Position numbers and translations under genes: made by a program
Source: Halobacillus litoralis
GTDB lineage: Bacteria > Bacillota > Bacilli > Bacillales > Halobacillaceae
Reading direction: 5' to 3'
Assembly: GCF_009856355.1 (NCBI RefSeq)
Contig: NZ_WMEW01000001.1
Span: 620,001 to 684,000 of the forward strand
Length of the DNA: 64,000 nt
The notes under the pieces: model-generated
The model's input: the letters and a program-made list of their open reading frames with translations, nothing else
What the model was told of the DNA's origin: nothing
The model's database searches: none
Shown: in pieces, positions 7,627 to 16,695 of the stretch
Layout of the letters: each line of letters opens with the position of its first letter
Numbering within the stretch: position 1 is the stretch's first letter

Positions 7627-9335
7627 GACATCACTCCTTCTTTCTGTGACTCAAAGACCTGCCTATAGTAGACACTGGTTTCAAGCAGTTCCTCATGCGT
7701 GCCTTTCGCAGCAATTCTCCCTTGATCCAGCAGCAGAATCAGATCGGCCTGCTGGATGGAACTGATCTTCTGAGCTGTAAGGAAGACCGTACAGGACTGA
7801 TTTTCCAGACTCTTCATGAGCTGTTGTTCGGTATGGGCATCAAGCGCACTGGTGCTGTCATCCAGCAGCAGAATCGAGGGTTTCCGCACTAAAGCCCGGG
7901 CAATGGACAACCGTTGTTTCTGTCCGCCCGAAAAAACAACCCCCTTCTGTCCGATTTGAGTATCATATCCCTCAGGAAGCGATTCGATAAATTCAGCAAT
8001 CTGCGCTTGAGCAGCTGCCTCCTCGATCTCTTTTTCGGAGGCCCCTTCCTTTCCCCAGCCGATATTCTCACGAACCGTTCCTGAGAACAATTGGACCTCC
8101 TGAGGAACGAGGCTGACGGACTGTCTTAACGCCTGCAAGGCATATTCCTCCACATTCCTTCCATGAAAAAGAATCTGCCCGGATTCTTTTTCATATAATC
8201 GGGGTATTAAATGAAGGAGAGAGGTTTTACCTGCGCCTGTCTCTCCAATGATTCCCACGGTGCTCCCACTCTCAGCTTCAAAGGATATGTCCCTGAGTAT
8301 CTGATGACCCGACCGCTGGAAAGATACATTAAGAAAACGGATTCCGCCCTGGGCTTTATCAAACGGACCGGAATTTATGCATCGACCATTTTCCACGGAC
8401 GACATAAGGACCTCTTCCACCCTTTCGGCAGAGGCCTGGCCCCGGGAAACCATAAGAATGAGGAAAGTAAAAACAGAAAACGTAAAAAGGATTCTTGTCG
8501 CATAGTTGATGATGGCTACGAGTTCACCGGGCTGCAGGCTTCCGAGGCTCAGAAAACCGGAGCCTGTCCAGAGCAGAATAAGAATGACCGCATTCATCCC
8601 GAACATCACCATCGGCATAGCCGTTTCCATCAACCAGAGCGCCTTTTTATTCTGATCGACGAGCTCCGCATTGGCCGTACGGAACTGCTCTTCCTCATAA
8701 TCTTTACGATTGAATCCCTTCACAAGCCGGACGGCGGATAAGTTTTGTCTGATCACACTGTTCAAAGCATCGAGTTTCTCCTGCACTTTTTTGAAGTACC
8801 GGACTCCTTTGATTAAAATGAAAAACAAGAATAGGAGAAACACAGGAACACACCCGATCAATATCAACGAAAGCCGTACATCAATGGTCAGCGCCATGAT
8901 AAGGGCGGTAATGATAAACAAAGGGGCACGGAGGCCGATTCTGACCAGCATAAAGAGCAGGGACTGCAGCTGGATCACATCATTCGTTATTCTTGTGACC
9001 AGGCTCGGGGTTGAAATTGTTTGAAACTGTTCATCAGTAAAGTACTGGACTTTCTCAAATAAGTCCCGTCGCAGATCATGTCCAACCCCCTGGCTGAAAT
9101 CCGCAGCATAAAAGGAGTTCGTTATCCCGGCAGCAAAAGCGGCAGCCGATAAACCGAGCAGGACCAAGCCCCAGAAGGTGACCGCCGATAAATCACCTGT
9201 GACGATTCCATCGTCAATGATCTTCGCCATGAGTACGGGCTGAGTCAGTTCGACGACCAGTTCAATCAGCATGAGCATTGAAGCAATGGCAGCGGATTTT
9301 TTATAAGGATGAGCATAAGAAAATATTCGTTTCAT
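7623..9335 (-). CDS. ABC exporter half-transporter, degenerate-site subunit
   Basis: First gene of the heterodimeric exporter pair. Six-helix transmembrane domain, Walker A GETGAGKTS and intact signature FSGGQ, but the Walker B glutamate is replaced (LLLDDSTSALD) and the switch histidine is glutamine (TAQK). These changes are the hallmark of the non-catalytic subunit of asymmetric ABC exporters. The start at 9335 follows GGAAAGGA; the frame open to 9368 has no ribosome binding site. A 300-base divergent region separates it from a small ORF and an HxlR-type regulator that could control it. Confidence 0.9.
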   Translation of the reverse strand: MKRIFSYAHPYKKSAAIASMLMLIELVVELTQPVLMAKIIDDGIVTGDLSAVTFWGLVLLGLSAAAFAAGITNSFYAADFSQGVGHDLRRDLFEKVQYFTDEQFQTISTPSLVTRITNDVIQLQSLLFMLVRIGLRAPLFIITALIMALTIDVRLSLILIGCVPVFLLFLFFILIKGVRYFKKVQEKLDALNSVIRQNLSAVRLVKGFNRKDYEEEQFRTANAELVDQNKKALWLMETAMPMVMFGMNAVILILLWTGSGFLSLGSLQPGELVAIINYATRILFTFSVFTFLILMVSRGQASAERVEEVLMSSVENGRCINSGPFDKAQGGIRFLNVSFQRSGHQILRDISFEAESGSTVGIIGETGAGKTSLLHLIPRLYEKESGQILFHGRNVEEYALQALRQSVSLVPQEVQLFSGTVRENIGWGKEGASEKEIEEAAAQAQIAEFIESLPEGYDTQIGQKGVVFSGGQKQRLSIARALVRKPSILLLDDSTSALDAHTEQQLMKSLENQSCTVFLTAQKISSIQQADLILLLDQGRIAAKGTHEELLETSVYYRQVFESQKEGVMS

Positions 9336-9509
9336 ATTTTTTCCTTTCCGGCTGAGCCCGCTGTACAAGCTGCTCCATATCCAGCCCTTATTTTACGTAC
9401 ATTTCACCATTCGGCTTATACAGAAATCCCCAAATAAACTATATTAGTATAACTTATGTACAACACATACGCTCGTATTCGACCGGCTGAACCCCCCGGA
9501 ATCACGGAC

Positions 9510-9532
9510 TTAGTTGTTGCTTAAACAACTAA
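9510..9532. promoter_or_regulatory. Inverted repeat, possible HxlR operator
   Basis: TTAGTTGTT (9510-9518) and AACAACTAA (9524-9532) form a perfect 9-bp inverted repeat with a 5-base centre in the divergent gap between the ABC exporter and the small ORF/HxlR genes. Winged-helix dimers such as HxlR bind this kind of site; the assignment to the neighbouring regulator is inference. The rest of 9336-9650 shows only AT-rich promoter-like sequence. Confidence 0.45.
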
Positions 9533-9650
9533 TTTTAGTTCATAATGGTCTTTGTTGAAACTAACCTTTTTGTAACTACTTGTGATGTTAATTAAAAGGA
9601 AATAGAATTATAGTCATAGTGTTTTCCGATTTATCAGGAAGGTGATCCTT

Positions 9651-9842
9651 TTGGACAATATAAAGCCTATTTTTCCCGTCACGGAAGAATTACTCGAACT
9701 TGTGGACTTGTTGAATCAGATATCTCCATCAGAGGAAGGAAAAATCATTCCTCAAACGATGACGGTATTAAATAAAGTATATGCCCAGGGCATCATGGAA
9801 GGCTACGAAAAAGCCATGCTGAAGCAGGGGCAGAAAAAATAA
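9651..9842 (+). CDS. Small protein of unknown function
   Basis: A 63-residue soluble, slightly acidic protein that I do not recognise. Start TTG at 9651 is placed six bases after GGAAGGTGAT; the frame extends to a GTG at 9642 that lies within the ribosome binding site. No motif, signal peptide or membrane segment was seen; the sequence suggests two or three amphipathic helices. It precedes the HxlR gene by 20 bases and is probably cotranscribed with it. Confidence 0.55.
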   Translation: MDNIKPIFPVTEELLELVDLLNQISPSEEGKIIPQTMTVLNKVYAQGIMEGYEKAMLKQGQKK

Positions 9843-9862
9843 ATGGAAAAGAGGCGGAACTG

Positions 9863-10225
9863 ATGGAAAGCAGAGTCGGCATTAGTGTCACACTGGAGGT
9901 CGTCTGTGGGAAATGGAAGGGGTTGATTCTCTGGAAGCTTCTGCAGGATGAATCGCTGCGGTTTAATGCCCTCCGCCGTTCTCTCGATGGGAATATTTCT
10001 TCACGGATCCTGGCACGAGAGCTGAAACAGCTGATGAATGACGGACTTGTGGAAAGAATTGACCATCAGACCGTCCCGCCTCATGTTGAATACCGCTTAT
10101 CCTCCTACGGCCGGTCTACGGCTTCCTTTCTCCACGCCATGAACCAGTGGGGAATCAAGCACCAGGAAGAGATGCGTGCGGTGCAGTCCTACCCCGGCCG
10201 GACAGGTGACGAATCCACACCATAA
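9863..10225 (+). CDS. HxlR family transcriptional regulator
   Basis: Winged-helix DNA-binding protein of 120 residues. The family hallmarks are clear: G-K-W-K-G-L-I-L-W-K-L near residue 15, then L-R-R-S-L-D-G-N-I-S-S-R-I-L-A-R-E-L-K-Q-L (recognition helix) and V-E-Y-R-L-S in the wing. HxlR proteins respond to electrophiles or redox signals and usually control adjacent genes; here the candidates are the small ORF upstream and the divergent ABC exporter. No conserved cysteine near the N-terminus other than V-V-C-G-K-W was seen; that cysteine is the usual sensing position. Confidence 0.9.
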   Translation: MESRVGISVTLEVVCGKWKGLILWKLLQDESLRFNALRRSLDGNISSRILARELKQLMNDGLVERIDHQTVPPHVEYRLSSYGRSTASFLHAMNQWGIKHQEEMRAVQSYPGRTGDESTP

Positions 10226-10259
10226 AAAGAGGCACGAAAACATACGTGCCTCTTTTTTT
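10224..10259. terminator. Bidirectional terminator
   Basis: AAAAAGAGGCACG and CGTGCCTCTTTTTTT pair around an 8-base loop, right after the HxlR stop; it also lies just past the stop of the convergent oxidoreductase gene. Confidence 0.9.
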
Positions 10260-10266
10260 CATGGGC

Positions 10267-11247
10267 TCATTCATCAGCTGGATACTGCAGACCGATCTGC
10301 CTGCGGGCTTCCTCCATGATGCGGGCGGTGATTAATGTATGTTCGAAAGAGTTCACAGCAGATTGTTCCGCTCCCTGTTGAATGACATCGATAAACTCGG
10401 CCACTTCGTAATACATAGGATGTGAACCATTCTTGACGTCCAGCTCCTCCCGCGTCCCGTCTCGATATAGAATATGAATATGGTCCGGCTCAGAAATATT
10501 CGGAATGATCATGGTCCCTTTTTCCCCTTGAATCTCCGAAGGGGCATGAGAATCAATAATTTTGGAGTGCATCACGACACCTTCCATATTTCCGTAGTCC
10601 ACTGTGACAGAGCCCTGGCCGTCAACGCCGGTTTCCAGAAACAGACCGCTGGCTTTAATTGAGCGCGGAGCTCCGAATAATACGGCCATCGGATAAATAC
10701 CGTAAATCCCTAAGTCCATCAATGAGCCATTGGATAACTCAGGCTTGAATGCGTTCAGCACTTCTCCCTGCTTATACGCATCATAGCGGGAGCTGTACTT
10801 ACAAAAGTTCCCCACGTACCGGCGGATCGGACCCAGCTTATGCAGATGCTCCTGCACCGCTGCAAATCCCGGCATCAGTGTGGATTTCATGGCTTCCATC
10901 AGCACGACATTCTGATTTTTCGCGGTATCAATCATCCCGGCAATTTCCTTCTGGTTGGACGCCATCGGCTTCTCGCAGAGCACATGTTTCCCGTGCTTCA
11001 TGAGAGTGACCGCATGCTCAGCGTGAAGAGCATTCGGACTGGCTATGTATACGGCCTCTATTTCTTCATTGAGGGCCAGATCGGTTATTTTCGTAAAGCG
11101 AAGCGGGGCTCCATATTGATCGGCGAACGCATCGGCCCGCTCCTGGTTTCTCGAATAAACGCCTGTCAATTCAAACTCCGGATGACTGCCCCCGGCTTCA
11201 ATCAGCTTCTCGGTAATGGTATTCGTTCCTATAATGGCAAACTTCAC
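10267..11247 (-). CDS. Gfo/Idh/MocA family oxidoreductase
   Basis: NAD(P)-dependent dehydrogenase of the Gfo/Idh/MocA family, ~326 residues. The Rossmann domain starts at the N-terminus (K-F-A-I-I-G-T-N) and the signature C-E-K-P-M follows strand 4 (HGKHVLCEKPMASN), with the catalytic lysine in EKP. Substrates are usually sugars, inositols or their derivatives; none can be assigned. I chose GTG 11247, eight bases after GGGAGGTG; the longer frame to 11340 would run into the SGNH gene. No pathway partners are adjacent. Confidence 0.87.
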   Translation of the reverse strand: MKFAIIGTNTITEKLIEAGGSHPEFELTGVYSRNQERADAFADQYGAPLRFTKITDLALNEEIEAVYIASPNALHAEHAVTLMKHGKHVLCEKPMASNQKEIAGMIDTAKNQNVVLMEAMKSTLMPGFAAVQEHLHKLGPIRRYVGNFCKYSSRYDAYKQGEVLNAFKPELSNGSLMDLGIYGIYPMAVLFGAPRSIKASGLFLETGVDGQGSVTVDYGNMEGVVMHSKIIDSHAPSEIQGEKGTMIIPNISEPDHIHILYRDGTREELDVKNGSHPMYYEVAEFIDVIQQGAEQSAVNSFEHTLITARIMEEARRQIGLQYPADE

Positions 11248-11312
11248 CCACGATACACCTCCCTGTTCTTTATGGTCTTTATTATACATGAAACCATAAG
11301 GAATCCCCATAT

Positions 11313-12014
11313 TTACAGCTTCTTTTTCAATTGATTCCAACCCAGCTCAGCCAGCTTTTCCTGCCCCTTTTTGTTCGGGTGGACATCTCTTTCAATGATA
11401 TATTCCGGATGTCCGTCAAACACTTCATAAGCGTCAAGTAACGTGACAGACGCAAAATGCCGGACTAATTGAACGAGCGATTGATACTGCTTATTAATAT
11501 AGGCCAGAGGGGCATTCAACTGATCAGAGGCAGCCGGATACGGATTGTACAGGTTATAGATAAAGATTTCCCCGTCTGTAAGCGCGTCAATTTCCAGAAT
11601 CGTCGAATATACATTGTAGATAAGATTTCTGATGACGGGCGCCGCTTTTTCCAAATCCACTCCATGACCAGGATCGTTCTGCTTCAGGAAATTCAGGAGA
11701 TCATTCCCCCCTATATAAAGAAGAACATAATCCGAATCGGCTACAGTCTTGCGGACAGCCTTATTTGTTTTCAACTCCTGAAGCAGTTCGCCTGATGTTA
11801 ATCCTGGGACACTGAGGTTATGAACCGCCATCCCACTCTTTTCCCCAATTAAATAGGGAAAAGCTTGAGGGGAGGCCTGTTTGTTTCCCGGGGTCAGCTG
11901 ATACCCATATGGGATGGAATCGCCAAGCGCTGTGATTTGCTTTTCAGAAGAGTAGACGTGGGCTGACCCCGTCATCCAGAGAAGCAGAAACAGCAGAAGT
12001 CCTATCTTCTTCAT
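11313..12014 (-). CDS. Secreted SGNH/GDSL-type hydrolase
   Basis: Esterase/lipase-fold protein of 233 residues with an N-terminal signal peptide (MKK, hydrophobic core, cleavage near residue 22). SGNH blocks are visible: A-L-G-D-S-I-P-Y-G (nucleophile Ser), the Gly block in S-V-P-G-L-T-S-G-E, Y-I-G-G-N-D-L (Asn), and D-V-H-P-N-K-K-G near the C-terminus (Asp/His). Similar Bacillus enzymes are secreted lipases/esterases of the YpmR kind. It is likely exported and acts on acyl esters outside the cell. The substrate is unknown. Confidence 0.87.
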   Translation of the reverse strand: MKKIGLLLFLLLWMTGSAHVYSSEKQITALGDSIPYGYQLTPGNKQASPQAFPYLIGEKSGMAVHNLSVPGLTSGELLQELKTNKAVRKTVADSDYVLLYIGGNDLLNFLKQNDPGHGVDLEKAAPVIRNLIYNVYSTILEIDALTDGEIFIYNLYNPYPAASDQLNAPLAYINKQYQSLVQLVRHFASVTLLDAYEVFDGHPEYIIERDVHPNKKGQEKLAELGWNQLKKKL

Positions 12015-12045
12015 GCGTATCTTCCTTTGCTTATTTATGTAGAAA

Positions 12046-12070
12046 GGCGCCGGCAGAGCCGGACGCTTTT
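12046..12070. terminator. Hairpin downstream of the CAP gene
   Basis: GGCGCCGGC pairs with GCCGGACGC around a 3-base loop directly after the stop of the CAP-domain gene; short T-runs occur on both strands. Confidence 0.6.
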
Positions 12071-12072
12071 CA

Positions 12073-12849
12073 TTACTTCGCTATAAACATCTGCACCCAG
12101 TAGTTGCCATCCTTGGCATAGCCGACACCAATATGGGTGATACTGTTATTCATGATGTTTTTCCTGTGACCGGAACTGTTCAACCATCCATCCACGACGG
12201 ATTTCGGAGACTGCTGTCCTGCCGCAATGTTTTCAGCCGCTGTAGAATAGTCGACATCAAAGTCCTCCAGCATATCAAACGGACTGCCGTAGGTTGGAGA
12301 CGTATGGGAAAAGTAATCATTTTTCGCCATGTCCTCTGACTTCACCTGAGCAACCTCTTCTACTTCCGCACTATTTTTCAATGGCTTCAACCCATTCTTT
12401 TTACGGGCTTCGTTCGTTAACTCAATGACTTTTTTCTGAAAATCACCGGATGCTGTCTGGCTTTCATTTGGAGTGGTGTCTTTTTCCGCCTGTTTATTGT
12501 TTCGTTCAGCAGACTCCGGCTGTCCTTGGTTATCCCCGGATGGTGCAGCCTGACGCTGGTCATACCGGCCTTCCTGATCAAAAAAGTACGGGCCTTCCAT
12601 CGTTCCATTCGGACCATTGGGATTGATGCCCTCAAAATATACGTTGGCATCAAAGCGGCTCTGTTCATTGGAGCGGGGATCTACAGCATACCTTTGTTCC
12701 TGCTGCATGTTCTCATCTTCCGGATCAAAAGTAACCTGGTTCAAATTGTTGCGCTGACTTTCACGCGCACGTTCTTCTGTTGTATTACAAGCAGCCAGCA
12801 AGCCGATCAGCATGATGACTGATAAGATCATAAGGATATTCTTCCTCAT
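12073..12849 (-). CDS. CAP-domain lipoprotein (YkwD-like)
   Basis: Lipoprotein with an N-terminal lipobox L-A-A-C (Cys ~20 after start) and a long low-complexity Gln/Asn/Glu-rich linker, then a C-terminal CAP/SCP domain (last ~120 residues) with the family motifs L-T-N-E-A-R-K-K-N-G, Y-F-S-H-T-S-P, A-A-E-N-I-A-A-G and W-L-N-S-S-G-H-R-K-N-I-M. Such proteins sit on the outer face of the membrane; their activity in Bacillus is unresolved. Start ATG 12849 has AAGGAGG six bases upstream; the ATG at 12855 is inside the spacing. It stands as a single gene with its own terminator. Confidence 0.88.
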   Translation of the reverse strand: MRKNILMILSVIMLIGLLAACNTTEERARESQRNNLNQVTFDPEDENMQQEQRYAVDPRSNEQSRFDANVYFEGINPNGPNGTMEGPYFFDQEGRYDQRQAAPSGDNQGQPESAERNNKQAEKDTTPNESQTASGDFQKKVIELTNEARKKNGLKPLKNSAEVEEVAQVKSEDMAKNDYFSHTSPTYGSPFDMLEDFDVDYSTAAENIAAGQQSPKSVVDGWLNSSGHRKNIMNNSITHIGVGYAKDGNYWVQMFIAK

Positions 12850-12942
12850 TTTCATCCTCCTTAAGGAATAGGTTCATCTATACTATCTGCTCTTTCCATA
12901 ACCTTATCCCTGCAAAGAAGTACCAGCACCACCGCCTGCGTC

Positions 12943-12987
12943 AACACATAAAAAAGCTGCGGATTTCCCACAGCTTTTTTATGTGTT
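12943..12987 (-). terminator. Terminator of the catabolic operon
   Basis: A 17-bp perfect stem (12943-12959 with 12971-12987) with T-run on the minus strand, beginning at the aldehyde dehydrogenase stop codon. It closes the operon that runs from the ectoine hydrolase gene. Confidence 0.9.
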
Positions 12988-14428
12988 AACGGCTGTTCAA
13001 TTGAAAACAGACGACTTTCTGTTCCGTCATTGCCTCCATGCTGAATCGGACACCTTCGCGGCCGATTCCCGAGCCTTTCGTTCCACCAAACGGCATCTCA
13101 TCAATCCGGTAATCACTGCTGTCATTGATCATAAGACCACCAACATCCATATACTGAACAGCTTCAAACGCTTTTTGGATGTTATTGGTGAAGATCCCTG
13201 CATGCAGGCCGTAATTCACGGAATTTGATAATTCAATGGCTTCATCCAGGCTTCTGACCGGATGGACAAGGACGACCGGTCCGAAAATTTCCTCCCTGGC
13301 TGCTTTTGCATCGTGCGGAACTCCGGTAAGAATGGTTGGATAGTAAAAGGTTCCATCCCGCTTTCCGCCCAGAACAATTTCCGCGCCCTCACCGACAGCT
13401 TCCTCCACCCAGTTTTCCACCCGCACCGCTTCTTTTTCCTGGATCATCGGCCCGACATCTGTGGTTTCATCCATTTTATCGCCCACGTTCAGAGCAGCCG
13501 CCGCTGCTGCAAATTCATCCAGGAAAGCTCCGTACTGCTGTTCTTCCACATAGATCCGCTGAACGCCGATACAATTTTGACCAGCGGCTGAAAAAGCCCC
13601 GGAGACACAGGCCTTCACAGCCGCTTCCCTGTCGGCGTCCTGTAAGACGATGACAGGGGAATTGGATCCGAGTTCCATACTTAACTTCTTTACCCCTGCT
13701 TTTTTCGTAATGGCTTCTCCTGCTTCAGGACCGCCGGTAAATGAAATCATCTGGACGGCCGGGTGGGTGATCAACGCATCACCAATATCTTTTCCAGATC
13801 CCGTGATTACAGAAAGGTAGCCTTCAGGAAGACCAGCGGCTGTAAAGGCCTCTGCGAGCTTCAAGGCGCTCAATGGAGTAACCGAGGCCGGCTTCAGGAC
13901 CACAGCGTTCCCCGCAGCGATCGCAGGGCCGATTTTATGAGCCACTAAATTAAGGGGATCATTGAACGGCGTGATCGCCCCGATCACACCTATCGGAAAG
14001 CGCTGGTAGTAGCCGACTCTGTTTTCACTGCCTTCATTCTGATCAAAATTGATGGTTTCCCCTTTTAAACGCCGGGCTTCCTCGGCACTGATTTCGATCG
14101 TTTGAATCGTCCGCTTCACTTCTCCCCGCGCTTCTGTAATGGTCTTGCTGCCTTCCATGGCAATCACTTCAGCGAACGATTCCCGATGCTCCCGCACGTA
14201 GTCCGCTGCTTTTTTCAGCACATTCATCCGCTCATGAGTCGGCCAGGGATTACCCGCAGAAAAAGCACGATGCGCGCCTTCCACAGCTTCCTCCATATCC
14301 GTTTTTGATGCTGAAGGTACTTCGGCAATTAAACGCCCGTCCTGTGGGTTGTAGACAGGAAAAGTAGAGGCTGCCTCCACCCACCTTCCTGCGCACAGCA
14401 TTTTTTCAATGACGTGATTTGTTTTCAT
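12986..14428 (-). CDS. Aldehyde dehydrogenase (DoeC-like candidate)
   Basis: NAD(P)-dependent aldehyde dehydrogenase, 480 residues, with catalytic Glu in M-E-L-G-S-N-S-P (about 255) and catalytic Cys in A-G-Q-N-C-I-G (about 289). It is the last gene of the operon led by the ectoine hydrolase. In Halomonas the equivalent gene doeC oxidises aspartate-4-semialdehyde to aspartate; the position here suggests the same reaction, but ALDH substrate cannot be read from sequence, and succinate semialdehyde or similar aldehydes remain possible. AAAGGAG seven bases before the ATG supports the start. It lies 15 bases after the homoserine dehydrogenase gene. Confidence 0.88.
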   Translation of the reverse strand: MKTNHVIEKMLCAGRWVEAASTFPVYNPQDGRLIAEVPSASKTDMEEAVEGAHRAFSAGNPWPTHERMNVLKKAADYVREHRESFAEVIAMEGSKTITEARGEVKRTIQTIEISAEEARRLKGETINFDQNEGSENRVGYYQRFPIGVIGAITPFNDPLNLVAHKIGPAIAAGNAVVLKPASVTPLSALKLAEAFTAAGLPEGYLSVITGSGKDIGDALITHPAVQMISFTGGPEAGEAITKKAGVKKLSMELGSNSPVIVLQDADREAAVKACVSGAFSAAGQNCIGVQRIYVEEQQYGAFLDEFAAAAAALNVGDKMDETTDVGPMIQEKEAVRVENWVEEAVGEGAEIVLGGKRDGTFYYPTILTGVPHDAKAAREEIFGPVVLVHPVRSLDEAIELSNSVNYGLHAGIFTNNIQKAFEAVQYMDVGGLMINDSSDYRIDEMPFGGTKGSGIGREGVRFSMEAMTEQKVVCFQLNSR

Positions 14429-14443
14429 GACTCTGCTCCTTTC

Positions 14444-15496
14444 CTAAACATTTATTTTCGATTGCTGCTTATGGTAATGGATCAGATCAATCAACAGCGC
14501 ATAGCCGGTTTCCTTCAGTCCTGCCCCGGCACCTGTCATAAATATTGGTCCGGACATATCACACTCATATAAAATAGCGTTCAGAGCTCCTGTTACACCA
14601 GCGAGGGGCTCCTGTTGAGGCACGCGTTCCGGCTGGACTGTTCCTGTTACGCGTCCACCATTCCAGTCCAGCGTACCAATCAGCCTCCACTTCTCTCCCG
14701 CTTTGTCAGCTTCCTGTATGTCAGCCGCTGTCACACCTGTGATACCTGTACAGGGAATATCGTCCGGGGACAAAGGAACACCGAAAACATGACTCGACAG
14801 GATGGCCAGCTTATAGCGGACATCATAGCCTTCCACATCACTGACAGGGTCGGCTTCTGCATACCCCAGGTCCTGCGCCTGCTTGAGCGCATCTTTATAC
14901 GCCAGGCCTTTTTCCATTTCCGTCAAAATATAATTGGTCGTACCGTTTAGAATACCCTGGATTTTATAAATCGTATTTCCAGCAAGGGTCTGCTCTGGAA
15001 GACGCAGCGCCGGTGTCCCGCTCATTACTGTACCTTCAAATCCGAAAAAGGCCCCCTTTTCCGACGCTTTTTCAGTCAATTCCTTATACGCATGGGCGAC
15101 AGGACCTTTATTTGTCGTAATCACACTTTTCCCTTGATCCAGAGCCCGGCGGCAGTGACTCAATGCAGGTTCACCTGTTTCCACATTGGTATATGTGACT
15201 TCAACGATGACATCTGCATGAGAGTGATCAATCATCTCTATGCTGTCCCAGCCTTTAACAACCCCCGCCCGTTCAGGGTAGCCTTCCACAGTCCCATGAT
15301 CGTTGAGCCCTTTCAAAAGAACAGGAATATCAAGGCCTTCCGGCTGATACACCGACCCTTTCATTAAGTCGCTGACTCCGACAACGACGGCCTCCAGTCC
15401 ATAATGCTGCTTGAGCCGGGATCGTTTTTCTTCAATGATTTCCGCAAGCGCACGCCCTACACCCCCAAAACCGATAAAAGCGATTTTTACAGGCAT
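14444..15496 (-). CDS. Homoserine dehydrogenase, catalytic-domain form
   Basis: About 350 residues, containing only the NAD(P)-binding (G-F-G-G-V-G-R-A at residue ~9) and catalytic domains: T-N-K-G-P (nucleotide/substrate loop), G-I-L-N-G-T-T-N-Y-I-L (family signature) and D-V-E-G-Y-D with conserved acid and lysine residues. It lacks the C-terminal ACT domain of the biosynthetic Hom of Bacillus. It interconverts homoserine and aspartate-4-semialdehyde. Lying between the M20 gene (overlapping ends) and an aldehyde dehydrogenase, it is probably a catabolic isozyme feeding or draining aspartate semialdehyde. Start ATG 15496 chosen because GAGGAGG lies six bases upstream. Confidence 0.88.
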   Translation of the reverse strand: MPVKIAFIGFGGVGRALAEIIEEKRSRLKQHYGLEAVVVGVSDLMKGSVYQPEGLDIPVLLKGLNDHGTVEGYPERAGVVKGWDSIEMIDHSHADVIVEVTYTNVETGEPALSHCRRALDQGKSVITTNKGPVAHAYKELTEKASEKGAFFGFEGTVMSGTPALRLPEQTLAGNTIYKIQGILNGTTNYILTEMEKGLAYKDALKQAQDLGYAEADPVSDVEGYDVRYKLAILSSHVFGVPLSPDDIPCTGITGVTAADIQEADKAGEKWRLIGTLDWNGGRVTGTVQPERVPQQEPLAGVTGALNAILYECDMSGPIFMTGAGAGLKETGYALLIDLIHYHKQQSKINV

Positions 15497-15498
15497 TC

Positions 15499-16683
15499 TC
15501 ATCCTCCTCGCTCTAATAGTTCGTAAGCACTGCCCAAAAGCACCTGCACCCCAAATGGCAGGGCTTGTTCGTCCAAATCAAAATCGGATTGGTGCAGACT
15601 TTTTTCTTCCTTCAGCCCGCACCCTAAGAAAAACATGGCCCCGGGTATGGTTTTTGTGTAGTAGCTGAAATCTTCACTTCCCATACCGAAGGGCTCTTCA
15701 ATAAGCTTAAAACCGGACGCCGCTTTCCTTACTGCCCTATTCACCTCCGGATCGTTCACTAAAGCGGGTTCACCCCGCTGAACAGAAAGATCATAGCTTC
15801 CACCAAGGGCCGTCACTAAGGTCACAGTCTGCTTCAGATCCTCGACCAGCTTATTTCTGACGGACTCCTTGTAAGAGCGGATCGTCCCTTTGATCAAAAG
15901 CCGGTCCGGAATAATATTTCCCGCTTCACCCGCTTCGATCTTCCCAATACTGAGCGTCCCAATATCCAGGGGGTCCATGCGGCGGCCATTCAGGCTGTAT
16001 AAAGCGCCCAGCAGAGACGAAGCGATCCAGATTGGATCGTTTACATGCTGGGGATAACCGGCATGACCTCCGGAGCCGTGGATAACAATAGAAAATTCAT
16101 CATTGTTCGCCATGCTCGGTCCATCATGCCACTGCACTTCCCCGGTTTTACGCCACGGACACATGTGAAGCGCCACGAGCCGTTGAACATCATCCAGCCT
16201 GCCGGTCTGCAGCATTTTAACAGCCCCTGTTTCCCCTGCGGAGTCGCAGCATTCTTCTGCCGGCTGAAAGATCAGTTTCACCGTGCCGTTGAAATTCCCC
16301 TGCACAGCATCCTCATGCAGCAGTCGGGCGGCACCGAGCAGCACAGCCATATGGGCATCATGTCCACAGGCGTGCATCACGCCAGGATACAAAGAAGAAA
16401 AAGAATGGCTGGTCGTTTCCTGGATCGGAAGTGCATCCATATCCGCCCGCAGACCGATAACCGGGCCCTCTCCATGACTGATTGCAGCGACCACACCATA
16501 GCCGCCCACCTTCTCCTCCACATCATAGAGCGGAAGTTTTCTAAGTTCGGCAGCGACCGTTTCACTCGTCCGCTTTTCCTGAAAACTGCGTTCAGGGTGG
16601 CGGTGGAAATCCCTCCTCCAGATGATCAGCTGTTCAAATAACTGCCGGGCTCTAAGGGCCAAGTCCGGGTTTCTGGTTTTCAC
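15499..16683 (-). CDS. M20 family amidohydrolase (candidate deacetylase)
   Basis: Zinc amidohydrolase of the M20D type (hippurate hydrolase, N-acetyl-diaminopimelate deacetylase), 394 residues. Metal ligands are visible: H-A-C-G-H-D-A-H (Cys and His), P-A-E-E (catalytic and ligand Glu), L-H-M-C-P (His), and a C-terminal His in K-S-L-H-Q-S. In the known ectoine pathway the acetyl group of N-acetyl-diaminobutyrate is removed by EutE/DoeB, a zinc enzyme of the AstE/aspartoacylase type; no such gene is here, so this M20 enzyme is the natural substitute (inference). Start is GTG with AAGGGGG upstream. Confidence 0.88.
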   Translation of the reverse strand: MKTRNPDLALRARQLFEQLIIWRRDFHRHPERSFQEKRTSETVAAELRKLPLYDVEEKVGGYGVVAAISHGEGPVIGLRADMDALPIQETTSHSFSSLYPGVMHACGHDAHMAVLLGAARLLHEDAVQGNFNGTVKLIFQPAEECCDSAGETGAVKMLQTGRLDDVQRLVALHMCPWRKTGEVQWHDGPSMANNDEFSIVIHGSGGHAGYPQHVNDPIWIASSLLGALYSLNGRRMDPLDIGTLSIGKIEAGEAGNIIPDRLLIKGTIRSYKESVRNKLVEDLKQTVTLVTALGGSYDLSVQRGEPALVNDPEVNRAVRKAASGFKLIEEPFGMGSEDFSYYTKTIPGAMFFLGCGLKEEKSLHQSDFDLDEQALPFGVQVLLGSAYELLERGG

Positions 16684-16695
16684 ACCGCTTCCCCC

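Noticed and set aside
11248..11340. Longer N-terminus of the Gfo/Idh oxidoreductase
   Set aside because: Would overlap the SGNH gene; a strong ribosome binding site supports GTG at 11247.
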